Source of the DNA: Prochlorococcus sp. AG-347-K16
GTDB lineage: Bacteria > Cyanobacteriota > Cyanobacteriia > PCC-6307 > Cyanobiaceae
Length of the DNA stretch: 64,000 bases
Assembly (NCBI GenBank): GCA_003281405.1
Contig: QCCD01000001.1
Location: 1 to 64,000 of the forward strand
Direction of reading: 5' to 3'
Positions 33,733 to 45,151 of the stretch are shown here, piece after piece. The position numbers were made by a program, and so were the translations under genes. The notes under the pieces are model-generated. The model saw only the letters and a program-made list of their open reading frames with translations, was not told where the DNA came from and ran no database searches. Positions within the stretch are counted from its first letter, which is position 1. Each line of letters begins with the position of its first letter.

Positions 33733-36330
33733 TTAATTTTGTTCAACTGAGCCAGGTTGGTCTTTTTCCTCTATTTGTTCACGAGGTACCAATACCACTT
33801 CAGATAAATGATCACCGTCATCTAATCTTTGTAATTTTACTCCTGTAGCTGCTCTAGATTGCTGAGAGATTTTATCTGCATTTGTTCTTACTATTACACC
33901 TTTTTCGGTCACAAGTAGTAATTCTTCTCCCTCTCCAAGGACCTTCAAACAAACTAGCTGATCATCTTTAATTCTAAATTTTATTGCTCTCAAACCCATG
34001 CCTGCTCTTTTTTGTAATCTAAACTGAGTTACAGGTACTCTCTTTCCTAGTCCAAATGCACTGGCTATTAATACCCATGGACCATCTGAAGAGTTTTCCT
34101 CAACATTATCATCAAGAACTTCTGTGAGATCTTCAATTTTAGCTAACTGATCAACCAGATTAGATGTTAAAACATCCATAGAAACTAGATTGTCTCCTTT
34201 TCTCAAATTCATTGATTTAACCCCTCTTGCTGTTCTACCAAGTGGTCTTAATTCATTGATATCTAGTCTGAAATGAATCGCCATTCCTGTTTTAGATCCA
34301 ATTAAAACACTATCACCTTCTTTTGATAATCTGACCCAGGTTAGGGCATCTCCATCCTCAAGATTAATTGCTATTAGTCCATTTGAGCGAATTTTTGAGA
34401 AAGCAGAAAGTGCAGTTCTTTTTATAAAGCCAGCTTTGGTTAGCATTAATAAATAACGATCGTCAACAAAAGAATCCACAGCAACTAGTGAAGTTATTTT
34501 TTCTTCTCTTGGAATTGGGAGAAGTTGAACTGATGGAGTCCCTTTTGCTGTTCTGCTACTCATGGGAACCCTATATGCTGGGAGAGCATAAGCTACTCCT
34601 CTATCACTGAAAAGCAAAAGAGTATCATGATCGTTACAGCTTATAAATAATTTCACGTCATCATCTTCTTTAGTTTTTGTGCCAGCTTTACCCCTTGAAC
34701 CACGACTGGTAGATTCAAAATCACTAACAGGCATTCTTTTTAAATAACCTGCATCAGTTAATAGAACTACGGATCTGTCATTAGCTATGAGATCAATATC
34801 ATCTAATCCGCCGCCTAAATCTAGTATTTCTGTTTTCCTAGGAGAAGAGAATCTTTCATCGATTTTATTAAGTTCTTCAAGAATAATTTCAAAAATTTGT
34901 TCTTTACTATTCAATATTTGTTGATATAGATTTATTTTTCGGGTTAATTCATTATGTTCCCCTTTGATTTTATCTGCTTCAAGTGCTGTTAATCTTCTTA
35001 ATTGCATTTGTAGAATTGCATCTGCCTGTATGGAAGATAATTTATGATCGTTTTGTAATTTTTCTCGAGCTGATATTGAATCTTTCGCCGATCTTATTAG
35101 ATTTATAATTTCATCCATAGCATCTAAGGCTAATAAAAGACCCTTTACAATATGATCTCTTTCTTCTGCTTTTTTTAATAAAAATGCTGTTCTTCGTCTT
35201 ATTGTCTCAACCCTAAAATCTAGAAAGACGTCTAGCATTTTCCTGAGTGAAAGTGTCGTGGGCTCTCCTTTCACTAAAGCAAGTATATTGGCACTAAAGT
35301 TATTTTGAAGAGGCGTTAACTTAAATAAATTATTTAAAACTACTTGTGGGTAAGCATCTCTTTTTAGTTCAATAACAATCCTCATTCCATCTCGATCACT
35401 TTCATCTCTAATATCAGAAATACCTTCTAATTTTTTTTCATTAACCAAGTCAGCAATTCTTTCGATCAATGCCGCTTTATTGGTTTGAAATGGAAGCTCT
35501 GTAATTATTACTGCATCTTTCTCTGCTCTACCAATGGATTTAATTTGCTCAATATTTGCTACCCCTCTCATAGTTATTGACCCCCTTCCTGTTTTGAAAG
35601 TTTCTCTAATACCATCTCTGCCTAAGATCTGACCACCTGTAGGAAAATCAGGACCCTTAATTATTTCAAAAAGTTCTCTATCTTCAATTGAAGGGTTTTT
35701 GATTATTGATTTAAGACCATTAATTAATTCCCCTAAGTTATGAGGTGGAATATTAGTTGCCATTCCTACTGCTATTCCAGATGAACCATTTAGAAGTAGT
35801 TGAGGGATCCTAGCGGGTAAAACTGTTGGCTCTTGCTGAGAACCGTCAAAATTATCGGCGAAATCTACAGTTTCAGATTCAATATCCTCTAATAAACTTT
35901 CATCCGTAAGAGACTGTAAACGAGATTCTGTATATCTCATTGCTGCTGGAGGGTCATTATCAACAGAACCAAAGTTTCCATGGCCATCTATGAGTGGCAT
36001 CCTCATAGAGAAATTCTGGGCCATCCTAACCAAAGCATCATAAACAGCAGTATCGCCATGAGGATGGTATTTACCAAGTACTTCTCCTACAACTCTTGCG
36101 CATTTTCTGTATGGCCTACCGCTAGTCAAACCAAGTTCATACATTGCATAAAGAATTCTTCTGTGAACAGGTTTTAATCCATCCCTTGCATCTGGAAGAG
36201 CACGACCAACTATAACGCTCATTGCATACTCAAGGTATGAACGAGACATCTCATTTCTTAGGTCAGTCTGAATAATTCGATCGTTATCTTCGCTTAATCC
36301 TGAGTTGTCGGAATCTAAAATATCAGACAT
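33733..36330 (-). CDS. gyrA: DNA gyrase subunit A
   Basis: [31 protein letters not shown], active-site RYTESRL, C-terminal beta-pinwheel repeats. Confidence 0.98.
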   Translation of the reverse strand: MSDILDSDNSGLSEDNDRIIQTDLRNEMSRSYLEYAMSVIVGRALPDARDGLKPVHRRILYAMYELGLTSGRPYRKCARVVGEVLGKYHPHGDTAVYDALVRMAQNFSMRMPLIDGHGNFGSVDNDPPAAMRYTESRLQSLTDESLLEDIESETVDFADNFDGSQQEPTVLPARIPQLLLNGSSGIAVGMATNIPPHNLGELINGLKSIIKNPSIEDRELFEIIKGPDFPTGGQILGRDGIRETFKTGRGSITMRGVANIEQIKSIGRAEKDAVIITELPFQTNKAALIERIADLVNEKKLEGISDIRDESDRDGMRIVIELKRDAYPQVVLNNLFKLTPLQNNFSANILALVKGEPTTLSLRKMLDVFLDFRVETIRRRTAFLLKKAEERDHIVKGLLLALDAMDEIINLIRSAKDSISAREKLQNDHKLSSIQADAILQMQLRRLTALEADKIKGEHNELTRKINLYQQILNSKEQIFEIILEELNKIDERFSSPRKTEILDLGGGLDDIDLIANDRSVVLLTDAGYLKRMPVSDFESTSRGSRGKAGTKTKEDDDVKLFISCNDHDTLLLFSDRGVAYALPAYRVPMSSRTAKGTPSVQLLPIPREEKITSLVAVDSFVDDRYLLMLTKAGFIKRTALSAFSKIRSNGLIAINLEDGDALTWVRLSKEGDSVLIGSKTGMAIHFRLDINELRPLGRTARGVKSMNLRKGDNLVSMDVLTSNLVDQLAKIEDLTEVLDDNVEENSSDGPWVLIASAFGLGKRVPVTQFRLQKRAGMGLRAIKFRIKDDQLVCLKVLGEGEELLLVTEKGVIVRTNADKISQQSRAATGVKLQRLDDGDHLSEVVLVPREQIEEKDQPGSVEQN

Positions 36331-36509
36331 ACATAAATCCTTTCTTTAATAATAATCGCTGATCGTAATAATGAATAAAAAAAAAGATTTTTTTAATTGC
36401 CAAATACTCACATTTACACATAAATCAAAATAAAACCTGTTGTTTTTGAATAAACCTTGGCTTATTACCCCTTTAGTTGTTAATTTAATCAGAATAAAAG
36501 AAAACTTCC

Positions 36510-37673
36510 GTGAATGTTGAACTTGGTTTAAATAAAAAAGTCAGACGGGCTTATGGCATCGATGAAATAGCTTTAGTCCCTGGTAAAAGAACACTTGATT
36601 ACGATTTGACTGATCCTTCTTGGTCAATAGGTGATTTCAAAAGAGAAGTCCCGATCGTCGCTAGTGCTATGGATAGCGTTGTAGATGTCAATACGGCTGT
36701 AGAGCTCACAAAATTAGGTTCCCTAGGGGTTATTAATATGGAGGGCATACAAACACGATATGAAAACCCTGATGAAATATTGAACCGAATAGCATCAGTA
36801 GGGAAGCATGATTTTGTTCCATTAATGCAGAAAATATACAGTGAACCAGTCAAGGAGGGATTAATTGTACAAAGAATAAATGAGGTAAAAGAAAGAGGAG
36901 GTATAGCAGCTTTTAGTGGGACTCCTCAAGCTGCCATTAAGTTTAAAGAAACACTTAATAATTCCAAAATAGATTTATTTTTTCTTCAAGGAACGGTTGT
37001 TTCCACTGAACATCTTGGTATGGAAGGTAAGGAAACCTTAAATATTAAATATCTCTGTCAATCTATGAATGTCCCAGTTGTAGCCGGTAATTGTGTTACT
37101 TACGAAGTTGCAAAACTTCTCATGGATGCTGGAGTTGCAGGATTGATGGTTGGGATAGGACCTGGAGCTGCATGTACATCAAGAGGAGTATTGGGAATTG
37201 GAATCCCTCAAGCAACCGCAATTGCTGATTGTAGTGCGGCAAGAAATGATTACTTTAAAGAAAGAGGTCGTTATATTCCTATTATTGGTGATGGAGGAAT
37301 TGTTACTGGCGGAGATATCTGTAAATGTTTGGCATGTGGAGCAGATGCTGTAATGATTGGATCTCCAATAGCTAAATCCTCAAACGCTCCAGGTAAAGGA
37401 TTTCACTGGGGTATGGCTACTCCAAGTCCAATATTGCCAAGGGGCACAAGAATTGAAGTTGGTTCTACAGGATCCTTAGAGAGAATAATTAAAGGCCCTG
37501 CCTTACTTGATGATGGGACACATAACTTATTAGGAGCCATTAGAACCTCAATGAGTACTCTTGGGGCCAAAAATATTAAAGAGATGCAAGAAGTTGAAAT
37601 AGTTATCGCACCATCGCTTCTTACAGAAGGTAAGGTTTATCAAAAAGCTCAGCAGCTTGGGATGGGTAAGTAG
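36510..37673 (+). CDS. guaB3: GuaB3-type IMP dehydrogenase-family protein
   Basis: IMPDH barrel, GIGPGAACTSRGVLGIG Cys loop, GDGGI; no CBS pair; 387 aa. Confidence 0.92.
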   Translation: MNVELGLNKKVRRAYGIDEIALVPGKRTLDYDLTDPSWSIGDFKREVPIVASAMDSVVDVNTAVELTKLGSLGVINMEGIQTRYENPDEILNRIASVGKHDFVPLMQKIYSEPVKEGLIVQRINEVKERGGIAAFSGTPQAAIKFKETLNNSKIDLFFLQGTVVSTEHLGMEGKETLNIKYLCQSMNVPVVAGNCVTYEVAKLLMDAGVAGLMVGIGPGAACTSRGVLGIGIPQATAIADCSAARNDYFKERGRYIPIIGDGGIVTGGDICKCLACGADAVMIGSPIAKSSNAPGKGFHWGMATPSPILPRGTRIEVGSTGSLERIIKGPALLDDGTHNLLGAIRTSMSTLGAKNIKEMQEVEIVIAPSLLTEGKVYQKAQQLGMGK

Positions 37674-37751
37674 TTAATCAAGAGCAAAATGAGAGAACTT
37701 TAGTGAATGTAGTATTAATTTGAAAAATTTTCTAATTAAGAGTTATTATTA

Positions 37752-37812
37752 AATGATGGGGGAAACCCCATACTCCTCACACACTAAATCGCCCGATTAA
37801 TCGGGCTTTTTT
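37752..37812 (+). ncRNA. yfr1: Yfr1 cyanobacterial functional RNA
   Basis: ATGGGG-GAAA-CCCCAT hairpin (37756-37771), single-stranded ACTCCTCACACAC core, GCCCGATTAATCGGGC terminator palindrome plus T-run; located between guaB3 and trxA, the known Yfr1 locus. 5' end is approximate. Confidence 0.96.
37791..37812 (+). terminator. Rho-independent terminator of Yfr1
   Basis: Perfect 16-nt palindrome GCCCGATTAATCGGGC followed by TTTTTT. Confidence 0.95.
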
Positions 37813-37903
37813 AGATATTTTGTTACTTATATTATTTAATCTGTAATGAAATCATCACTTAAAAGAATTGCCTGCTAAATTTTCAAAAAGGAATACTTAA
37901 ATT

Positions 37904-38227
37904 ATGTCATCAGCTCCAGCCGTAACTGATTCTTCATTTGACAAGGATGTACTGCAAAGTGATCTGCCAGTATTGGTTGATTTTTGGGCACCATGGTGCG
38001 GTCCATGTAGGATGGTCGCTCCAGTTGTAGAAGAAATCTCAAAAGACTTTGAAGGAAAAATTAAAGTTTTTAAATTAAACACAGATGAGAATCCAAATGT
38101 AGCCAGTCAATACGGAATTAGAAGTATTCCTACATTAATGATCTTTAAAGGAGGTCAAAAGGTTGATACCGTTGTTGGGGCAGTGCCAAAAGCAACTCTT
38201 TCGAGTACTTTAACTAAGCATTTATAA
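37904..38227 (+). CDS. trxA: Thioredoxin
   Basis: [13 protein letters not shown] active site. Confidence 0.98.
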   Translation: MSSAPAVTDSSFDKDVLQSDLPVLVDFWAPWCGPCRMVAPVVEEISKDFEGKIKVFKLNTDENPNVASQYGIRSIPTLMIFKGGQKVDTVVGAVPKATLSSTLTKHL

Positions 38228-38238
38228 ATTTAAAAGCT

Positions 38239-38856
38239 TTGCATAAAATTGGACTAATAGACTATGGAATGGGTAATATTCATTCCGTAACAAAATCTCT
38301 AGAAAGTCTTGGAGAAGAAATTATATTAATTAAAAACTTTAATGATTCCAAGCTTTGTAAGGCGATAATACTTCCTGGGGTTGGAGCCTTTGACCCAGCT
38401 ATGAATAATCTCATAAATACAGATTTAATAACTGATTTGAAAAATTGGATTAAAAGTGGGAAATCCTTTTTTGGGATATGTTTAGGTCTCCAACTCCTTT
38501 TTGAATCTAGTGATGAAGGAAAAGTTCAAGGACTGGGAATTTTAAAAGGAAAAATACAAAAAATACCCAATATTGTTAACCAAAGAATCCCACACATGGG
38601 TTGGTGCCAACTTTTACCTACAAAAAAAAATACTTTATTTGGGATTGAAGAATTAAATAATTGGGTCTATTTTGTACATTCCTATCATGCAATCCCAGAT
38701 GACTTAAATATCATTGCAGCTCAGGTTGATTATGGCTCTGAAAAATTAACTGCAATGATTGAGAATGAAAATTTATTAGCCTGTCAATTTCATCCGGAAA
38801 AATCTGGAAAAACCGGTGAAAAACTTTTGAGAAGATGGCTAAGTAATATTCAATAA
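38239..38856 (+). CDS. hisH: Imidazole glycerol phosphate synthase glutamine amidotransferase subunit
   Basis: IGLIDYGMGNIHSV, FGICLGLQLL, CQFHPEKSG; TTG start. Confidence 0.96.
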   Translation: MHKIGLIDYGMGNIHSVTKSLESLGEEIILIKNFNDSKLCKAIILPGVGAFDPAMNNLINTDLITDLKNWIKSGKSFFGICLGLQLLFESSDEGKVQGLGILKGKIQKIPNIVNQRIPHMGWCQLLPTKKNTLFGIEELNNWVYFVHSYHAIPDDLNIIAAQVDYGSEKLTAMIENENLLACQFHPEKSGKTGEKLLRRWLSNIQ

Positions 38857-38869
38857 CAGATTCTTAGGA

Positions 38870-39469
38870 ATGAAGACTAACTTGAGATTAATAGGAGGTA
38901 AAAAACTCCAAAGTCCAAATAATTCTTATACCAGACCTACAACTTTGAGAGTGAGAGAGGCCATATTTAATATATTGAACAAAAGAGTTGAAAACTGTAA
39001 CTGGTTAGATTTATTTAGTGGAACAGGTGCCATATCTTGTGAAGCCTATAATCACGGAGCAAGAAAAATAATTGCAATAGAAAAAAATAAAATCAACTCA
39101 AAAATTTGCTTAGAAAATTTACTCTCGTTAGAGAATATAGAGAATAGGAGAAATGATATCGAAGTTATTTGTAAAGACGTTTTGAAATGGACAAAACCTA
39201 ATTATGAGAGAAACTTATCATCTAAAAAAATGGATTTAAACAAATTAAAATTTGATTTTGTTTATCTAGATCCCCCATACGAAGTGGACTTCCATGAATT
39301 AGTTTTAAATCAATTGTTTAATTGTAATCTTTTAAAAAAAGATTCAACAGTTATTTGTGAACATTCTCCAAACCTAAATATTAAAAAAAGTAATTTGTGG
39401 GAAACTATAGATGTAAGAAATTATGGGCAATCAAGATTAACATTTTTAATCAATGTCCAGCATCCCTGA
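38870..39469 (+). CDS. rsmD: 16S rRNA (guanine966-N2)-methyltransferase
   Basis: [39 protein letters not shown]. Confidence 0.93.
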   Translation: MKTNLRLIGGKKLQSPNNSYTRPTTLRVREAIFNILNKRVENCNWLDLFSGTGAISCEAYNHGARKIIAIEKNKINSKICLENLLSLENIENRRNDIEVICKDVLKWTKPNYERNLSSKKMDLNKLKFDFVYLDPPYEVDFHELVLNQLFNCNLLKKDSTVICEHSPNLNIKKSNLWETIDVRNYGQSRLTFLINVQHP

Positions 39470-39565
39470 ACCTCTTCTGTATTGATTCCATGCACTTACG
39501 AATAATCCAAGAAGAGTTATTGGAACTAAACCTAAAACAATTCCACAGAGAAGAGGCTCGATCAT
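39446..39565 (-). CDS. petG: Cytochrome b6f complex subunit PetG (39 aa; not in the ORF track)
   Basis: Minus-strand translation [39 protein letters not shown], unmistakable PetG. Confidence 0.97.
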   Translation of the reverse strand: MIEPLLCGIVLGLVPITLLGLFVSAWNQYRRGSGMLDID

Positions 39566-39620
39566 TTTTTTGCCTTTTTTGAATTTCTTACTCACAATTG
39601 TTACATAGGGACTATTTTTT

Positions 39621-40007
39621 GTGTCAACATCTTCATCAACTGCAGCAGAAAGAGACTTTAAGAAAGAATTCTTAAAGATTGTTTTTGTTGTATTTGGAGT
39701 TTCATTGATTTGTTTTTCAATTTTTTTCGTAAATCATCATGAAAATAACAAATATATTATTGAAACTCTTGAGCTTAATGGCTCTGCAGATGAAGGAGAT
39801 GCTCTTTTTAAGATTAATTGTGTTGGATGTCATGGGATTACAGCAAGAGGATTAGTGGGCCCAGACTTGCACTCAATAACTCAACGTTTGAATGATAAAG
39901 AAATAATAAAACAAGTTACTGGAGGCCTGACTCCTCCTATGCCAAGTTTTGAAATTGACCCTATAAATATGTCCAATTTATTAAAATATCTTCATAGCCT
40001 TGAATGA
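39621..40007 (+). CDS. cytM: Membrane-anchored class I cytochrome c (CytM-like)
   Basis: Single TM then CVGCHG heme motif, axial Met region [10 protein letters not shown]. Confidence 0.85.
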   Translation: MSTSSSTAAERDFKKEFLKIVFVVFGVSLICFSIFFVNHHENNKYIIETLELNGSADEGDALFKINCVGCHGITARGLVGPDLHSITQRLNDKEIIKQVTGGLTPPMPSFEIDPINMSNLLKYLHSLE

Positions 40008-40756
40008 ATTTGGGAAAAAATTTTTCTAATTTAAAGATAATATTAGTTGAACCAAATGGCCCTTTAAATGTAGGGAGCGTTGCTAGATTATGCTCTAACT
40101 TTGAAGTTGATGAATTAAGAATTGTTTCTCCTAAATGCGACATATTTTCTTTAGAAGCAAAGAAAATGGCTCTTAAAGGTCTAAAATTTCTAAAAAATTG
40201 TAAGGTTTTTGATGATCTTCAAAAAGCAATTTTTGATTGTGATTTGGTTCTGGCATCTTGTGGAAGAATTGATGTAAGTAAAGATTCATTTTTTGAATCT
40301 TCAGAAAATGTATTTAATTGGACTTCATCTTTTGAAAAGATAAATAATTTAGCAATTATATTTGGAAGAGAAGATAGAGGTTTAACTAACAGTGAATTGC
40401 TTCTTGCAAATAAAACTTTTAATATTCCAACTTCCCAGAATAATCCTTCATTAAATCTTTCTCACGCTGTTTCAATAGTTTTGTATGAATTAAATAAGTC
40501 TTTTAAAAAGAATTTAAATAATGAATTAAAAGTTTTTAACTTAGCATCATCGAAAGAAGTACATGACACATTCGTGGAGATAGAGGAAATGCTTTTGCGA
40601 GTTGGATATCTGTTAAAACATACCTCTAAGGCAAAAGTCAGTAAATTTAAGAATTTTATTTTGAGTTCAAATACATCAAAGCACGAAATAAATGTTTTAC
40701 GAGGAATTGTCCATCAAATAAACTGGTTTTTGAATAATTCAAAAAAAAATAAATAA
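40004..40756 (+). CDS. TrmH/SpoU-family RNA methyltransferase group 1 (TrmJ-like)
   Basis: LVEPNGPLNVGSVARLCSNF, FGREDRGLTNSEL, NPSLNLSHAVSIVLYEL. Confidence 0.92.
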   Translation: MNLGKNFSNLKIILVEPNGPLNVGSVARLCSNFEVDELRIVSPKCDIFSLEAKKMALKGLKFLKNCKVFDDLQKAIFDCDLVLASCGRIDVSKDSFFESSENVFNWTSSFEKINNLAIIFGREDRGLTNSELLLANKTFNIPTSQNNPSLNLSHAVSIVLYELNKSFKKNLNNELKVFNLASSKEVHDTFVEIEEMLLRVGYLLKHTSKAKVSKFKNFILSSNTSKHEINVLRGIVHQINWFLNNSKKNK

Positions 40757-40873
40757 GTATAAAGTTGATTAGTTACTATACACTTCTTGTTTTAATTTGA
40801 TAGGGATATTTACTAAAAACATTTTCTGAAGTAACATCTATTGATTATTTGAATATTTAAGAAAACTAAACCT

Positions 40874-41965
40874 GTGCCTACAACAAAGAAAAGAAGAGTT
40901 TTTCCTTTTACAGCAGTAATTGGTCAAGAAGAAATGAAATTGGCTCTCTTGTTAAATGTTATTGATCCAAGAATAGGAGGAGTGATGATAATGGGTGATA
41001 GAGGGACTGGAAAGTCTACTACAATAAGAGCCTTAGCTGATTTATTGCCTGCAATCGATGTTGTTAAAGACGATCCATATAATAGTTCACTAGTCGATCC
41101 TGATTTGCAAAGTAAAGAAGTTTTGGAAAAAATTACTCAAGGAGAAAATTTAGAGAGTATTCAAAAACAAGTGCCTATGGTTGACTTGCCTTTAGGGGCT
41201 ACTGAAGACAGGCTTTGTGGAACCATTGATATAGAGAAGGCTTTGAGCGAAGGTGTTAAGGCATTCGAACCAGGTCTATTAGCAAAAGCTAATAGGGGTC
41301 TACTATATGTTGATGAAGTGAATTTACTTGATGATCATTTGGTTGATGTACTTTTAGATTCGGCCGCGTCCGGATGGAATACAGTTGAAAGGGAGGGGGT
41401 ATCAGTTCGACATCCTGCGAGGTTTGTACTTATTGGTTCAGGAAATCCAGAAGAAGGTGAATTAAGGCCTCAACTATTGGATAGGTTTGGAATGAGTGTT
41501 GAAGTTAAGACAGTTAGAGATGCTGAACTAAGAGTGCAAGTAGTTGATCAAAGAACTTCTTTTGATGATAATCCTGATAAGTTTTCATTGAGTGTAGAGA
41601 AACAACAGGATGAACTTCAACAAAAAGTTATTAAAGCACAAGAAATATTAAATTCTGTTCAAATGGACGATGACTTAAGATTGAATATTTCTGCAATATG
41701 CGGAGAACTAGATGTGGATGGTTTACGTGGAGATATTGTTACAAATCGATCAGCAAGGGCAATTGCAGCATTTGAGGGCAGAACTGAAGTTCAAGAAGAT
41801 GACATAGCAAGGGTTATCTCTTGTTCTTTAAGACATAGACTTAGAAAAGATCCCTTAGAACAAGTTGATTCAGGTGAAAGAGTTATTCAAGCTTTTTGTA
41901 AAGTATTTGATTTAGATGAAAAAGAAAATCTTTCAAAATTTCAATTATCTGCTGAAGCTAAATAA
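40874..41965 (+). CDS. chlI: Magnesium chelatase ATPase subunit I
   Basis: [57 protein letters not shown] start. Confidence 0.98.
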   Translation: MPTTKKRRVFPFTAVIGQEEMKLALLLNVIDPRIGGVMIMGDRGTGKSTTIRALADLLPAIDVVKDDPYNSSLVDPDLQSKEVLEKITQGENLESIQKQVPMVDLPLGATEDRLCGTIDIEKALSEGVKAFEPGLLAKANRGLLYVDEVNLLDDHLVDVLLDSAASGWNTVEREGVSVRHPARFVLIGSGNPEEGELRPQLLDRFGMSVEVKTVRDAELRVQVVDQRTSFDDNPDKFSLSVEKQQDELQQKVIKAQEILNSVQMDDDLRLNISAICGELDVDGLRGDIVTNRSARAIAAFEGRTEVQEDDIARVISCSLRHRLRKDPLEQVDSGERVIQAFCKVFDLDEKENLSKFQLSAEAK

Positions 41966-41967
41966 AA

Positions 41968-42441
41968 GTGAGAATAATTGGGATTGACCCTGGATTAGCT
42001 AGAGTTGGTTATGGAATAATTGAGATAGAAAATGAAAGAAAGAAATTATTAGATTGCGGCATTATTGAGACAGGTAAAGATAAAAAAGAAGAAGATAGAC
42101 TTTACGAGATATTCCAAGATCTTAATGAGTTAATAAATCATTGGAACCCAACTGCAGCGGCAGTAGAAAAATTTTTCTTTTACAGGTCAAGCACTACCAT
42201 AAGTGTGGTGCAGGCAAGAGGCGTGATTATGATGGTATTGGCCTCTAAAAAAATTCATGTTAGTGAGTATTCACCCGCTCAGATAAAATTAACAATTGCT
42301 GGGTCTGGAAAGGCATCTAAGAAAGATATACTTGATTCTGTTATGTATAATTTAGATCTTAACAAGCCTCCAAAACCTGATGATTCAGCAGATGCATTGG
42401 CTATAGCACTTACAAAACTAAATGAGGATGGCTTTAACTGA
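41968..42441 (+). CDS. ruvC: Crossover junction endodeoxyribonuclease RuvC
   Basis: [31 protein letters not shown]. Confidence 0.96.
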   Translation: MRIIGIDPGLARVGYGIIEIENERKKLLDCGIIETGKDKKEEDRLYEIFQDLNELINHWNPTAAAVEKFFFYRSSTTISVVQARGVIMMVLASKKIHVSEYSPAQIKLTIAGSGKASKKDILDSVMYNLDLNKPPKPDDSADALAIALTKLNEDGFN

Positions 42442-42450
42442 AAATTTAAT

Positions 42451-43008
42451 ATGACTATCTTTGAAAATAAGAAATTGGAGAGGGATACGTTTAGAAAACT
42501 AAGAGATGGGATTTCTCTTAATCAAAGAGAAAATGTAGAAAAGAATGTAAGATTATATATTGATTCATTTGTTACGGGATATAAAAAAATTGGTTATATA
42601 TGTATATATTGGCCTCTAAAAAATGAGGTTGATATAAGAAGTCTTAGGAAAAAATTTACTTTGGCTTTGCCAAGGTGTAAAGATAAAAAAGAGATGTTAT
42701 TTTATCCATGGGACGAAAAACCTCTCACCAAAGATTCTGAGGGGATACTAAGTCCAAGTAACTCTTACCCATTAAGTCATTTGCAGATAAGCATGATATT
42801 TGTACCATGTCTTTCCGTTGATAAAAATTTAACAAGATTAGGTTATGGAGGAGGTTATTTTGATAAATTAAGGAGAGATAATGATTGGAGAAATGTTCCA
42901 TGCATTGGAGTATTAACTTCTAATTGTGTAAGTACAACTCCATTAACTAAAGCTGAGTGGGATATCCCTTTATCGGGCTTTATTACAGAAAAAGAAATAT
43001 CTGTATAA
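42451..43008 (+). CDS. 5-formyltetrahydrofolate cyclo-ligase family
   Basis: GYICIYWPLKNEVD, FVPCLSVDKNLTRLGYGGGYFDKL. Confidence 0.93.
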   Translation: MTIFENKKLERDTFRKLRDGISLNQRENVEKNVRLYIDSFVTGYKKIGYICIYWPLKNEVDIRSLRKKFTLALPRCKDKKEMLFYPWDEKPLTKDSEGILSPSNSYPLSHLQISMIFVPCLSVDKNLTRLGYGGGYFDKLRRDNDWRNVPCIGVLTSNCVSTTPLTKAEWDIPLSGFITEKEISV

Positions 43009-43047
43009 TAGAAAACTCATAAAGTGATTAATTTATAGTTTTAAAAA

Positions 43048-43467
43048 ATGGAAAATCAGGAAAAATACAATAATTTATCAAAATTAGTAGAAAAGTTGAA
43101 GAAATCAGATGATCCAAAAAGAAAATATGAATACATTTTATGGTTAGGCAAAAAATTGAAAGAACCTGATAGTGAAATTCTTGTTGAGGAAAATAAAGTT
43201 AAAGGATGCGTTTCAGAAGTTTTTGTTAAGGCAACCATTAAGGCCGGTAAATTATTTTGGGAAGGATATTCTGATGCTCTCATAACAAAGGGTTTGTTGG
43301 CCTTTCTAATTAGTGGATTAAATGAGTTAACACCAAATGAAGTTGTTGAAATAGATAAGAAATTTTTAGAAGATACTGGTTTGAAAGCAAGCTTAACCCC
43401 TTCACGATCAAATGGTTTTTTAAACATTCTATTGAAAATGCAGTCTCAAGCAAATGAATTTTTGTAG
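43048..43467 (+). CDS. sufE: SufE-family cysteine desulfurase activator
   Basis: KRKYEYILWLGKKL, NKVKGCVSEVFV with conserved Cys. Confidence 0.93.
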   Translation: MENQEKYNNLSKLVEKLKKSDDPKRKYEYILWLGKKLKEPDSEILVEENKVKGCVSEVFVKATIKAGKLFWEGYSDALITKGLLAFLISGLNELTPNEVVEIDKKFLEDTGLKASLTPSRSNGFLNILLKMQSQANEFL

Positions 43468-43510
43468 ACCTAATAATATAAAATTAAACTCAAAGTTAAA
43501 AGAAATAAAA

Positions 43511-44812
43511 ATGAGTAAATGCAAAATTGGGATTGTAGGTTTTGGAACTGTAGGGTCAGGGATTTATAAAATATTAAGTTCGGAAGTTGATTCACATCCA
43601 ATTCTAAAAGAAATAAAAATTGCAAAAATAGCAGTTAAAGATCTTAATAAAAAAAGGGATATTGAAATAGATAATAATTTATTAACTGATGATCCATTTA
43701 AATTAATTAATGACCCCTCTATAGATGTAATTGTTGAAGTAATGGGTGGTGTTGATTTAGCGAAAGATATTATTCTGCAATCATTAAAATTAGGTAAATC
43801 TGTTGTTACAGCAAATAAAGCAGTCATTGCAAGATATGGAGAAGAAATATATAAAACTGCATCTAAAGAAGGAGTTTATATATTGTCAGAGGCTGCAGTT
43901 TGCGGCGGGATTCCTATAATTGAACCCTTAAAAAGATCATTAAAAAGTAACAGCATAAAAAAAATGGTTGGGATAATAAATGGAACAACAAATTTTATTC
44001 TTTCAAAGATGACAAATGAAAAAGCTGATTACAAGGAGAGCTTAAAATTGGCCCAAAGCCTTGGGTATGCAGAATCTGATCCAACTGCCGATGTTGAAGG
44101 CCATGATGCGGCTGATAAGATTTCAATTCTTAGTGAACTTGCATTTGGAGGGAAAATCAAAAGAGAGGAGATTCATGCTGAGGGCATTAGTAAAATTAAT
44201 CTAAAGGATATTGAATATGCCAATAAATTAGGGTTTGAAATAAAACTTTTAGCGCTTTCCGAAAGAGGACAAATTAATAGTAATGAATCACTTGCCTTGA
44301 ATATTTGGGTAGGACCCTCTTTGATTCCAAAATCTCATCCATTGGCAACAGTAAAGGGAGTTAACAATGCATTATTAATAGAGGCTGATCCTCTTGGAGA
44401 GATAATGTTGTATGGTCCAGGTGCTGGGAGTGGCCCAACTGCTGCATCTGTAGTTTCAGATATATTAAATCTGCATGCCGCCTCAGTAAAAAATAATAAT
44501 TCAATCGATCCATTATTATCTTTCGATTTCTGGAGAAACTGTCATATCATTAGATCTTCACAAATAAATAAAAAAAATTACCTTAGAATTATTTGTCTTG
44601 ATAGTCCTGGTGTAATAGGAAAGATTGGAGATATTTTTGGAAAAAATAATGTATCAATCGAATCGATTGTCCAATTAGATGCAAGTGAGGACAAAGCTGA
44701 AATTGTTGTTATTACTCATGAAGTGAATAATGGAGATTTTGAGAAATCGAAAGATGAAATAAATTCGCTAAATGAATTAATAATTATTGCAAGTCAATTA
44801 AGTTGTATTTAA
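43511..44812 (+). CDS. hom: Homoserine dehydrogenase (start revised from ORF-track 43454)
   Basis: MSKCKIGIVGFGTVGSGI, VTANKAVIA, GIINGTTNFILSKM, ACT domain; ATG at 43511 gives the canonical N-terminus without overlapping sufE. Confidence 0.95.
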   Translation: MSKCKIGIVGFGTVGSGIYKILSSEVDSHPILKEIKIAKIAVKDLNKKRDIEIDNNLLTDDPFKLINDPSIDVIVEVMGGVDLAKDIILQSLKLGKSVVTANKAVIARYGEEIYKTASKEGVYILSEAAVCGGIPIIEPLKRSLKSNSIKKMVGIINGTTNFILSKMTNEKADYKESLKLAQSLGYAESDPTADVEGHDAADKISILSELAFGGKIKREEIHAEGISKINLKDIEYANKLGFEIKLLALSERGQINSNESLALNIWVGPSLIPKSHPLATVKGVNNALLIEADPLGEIMLYGPGAGSGPTAASVVSDILNLHAASVKNNNSIDPLLSFDFWRNCHIIRSSQINKKNYLRIICLDSPGVIGKIGDIFGKNNVSIESIVQLDASEDKAEIVVITHEVNNGDFEKSKDEINSLNELIIIASQLSCI

Positions 44813-44861
44813 AAAAATAGTTTGCAAATTTCTTTATAGCTTGTTAAACCGAAGAAAGTAA

Positions 44862-45134
44862 GTGTTTGGTTTTAGCTCCTTAATGATTCATTCAAAACTA
44901 TTAGAAAATAAAAATGAAAAAAATAATTTAATTTGTTCTGAAAACCTTTATAAAGGTGCCTGTGTAAAAATTAAAAATAGCAATAAGACTTTTCAAGTAA
45001 TTGGTATAAACATATCTAAAGAAATTTGTTGGGTGAGAGAGTGGCCTTTTGCCTATAATTCTAAAAAAACATTCGCTTTAGAAATAAGTCAAATAACCTT
45101 ACAAATTTTTTGCTCAAATAATTTTTCAGAATAA
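44862..45134 (+). CDS. Hypothetical protein
   Basis: 90 aa ORF; start could also be the Met at 44883. Confidence 0.5.
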   Translation: MFGFSSLMIHSKLLENKNEKNNLICSENLYKGACVKIKNSNKTFQVIGINISKEICWVREWPFAYNSKKTFALEISQITLQIFCSNNFSE

Positions 45135-45151
45135 TTAAGTACTTAAGAAAT

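Noticed and set aside
43454-43510. Upstream start of the hom ORF overlapping sufE
   Set aside because: N-terminal MNFCRPNNIKLNSKLKEIK is not part of the homoserine dehydrogenase fold; ATG at 43511 is better
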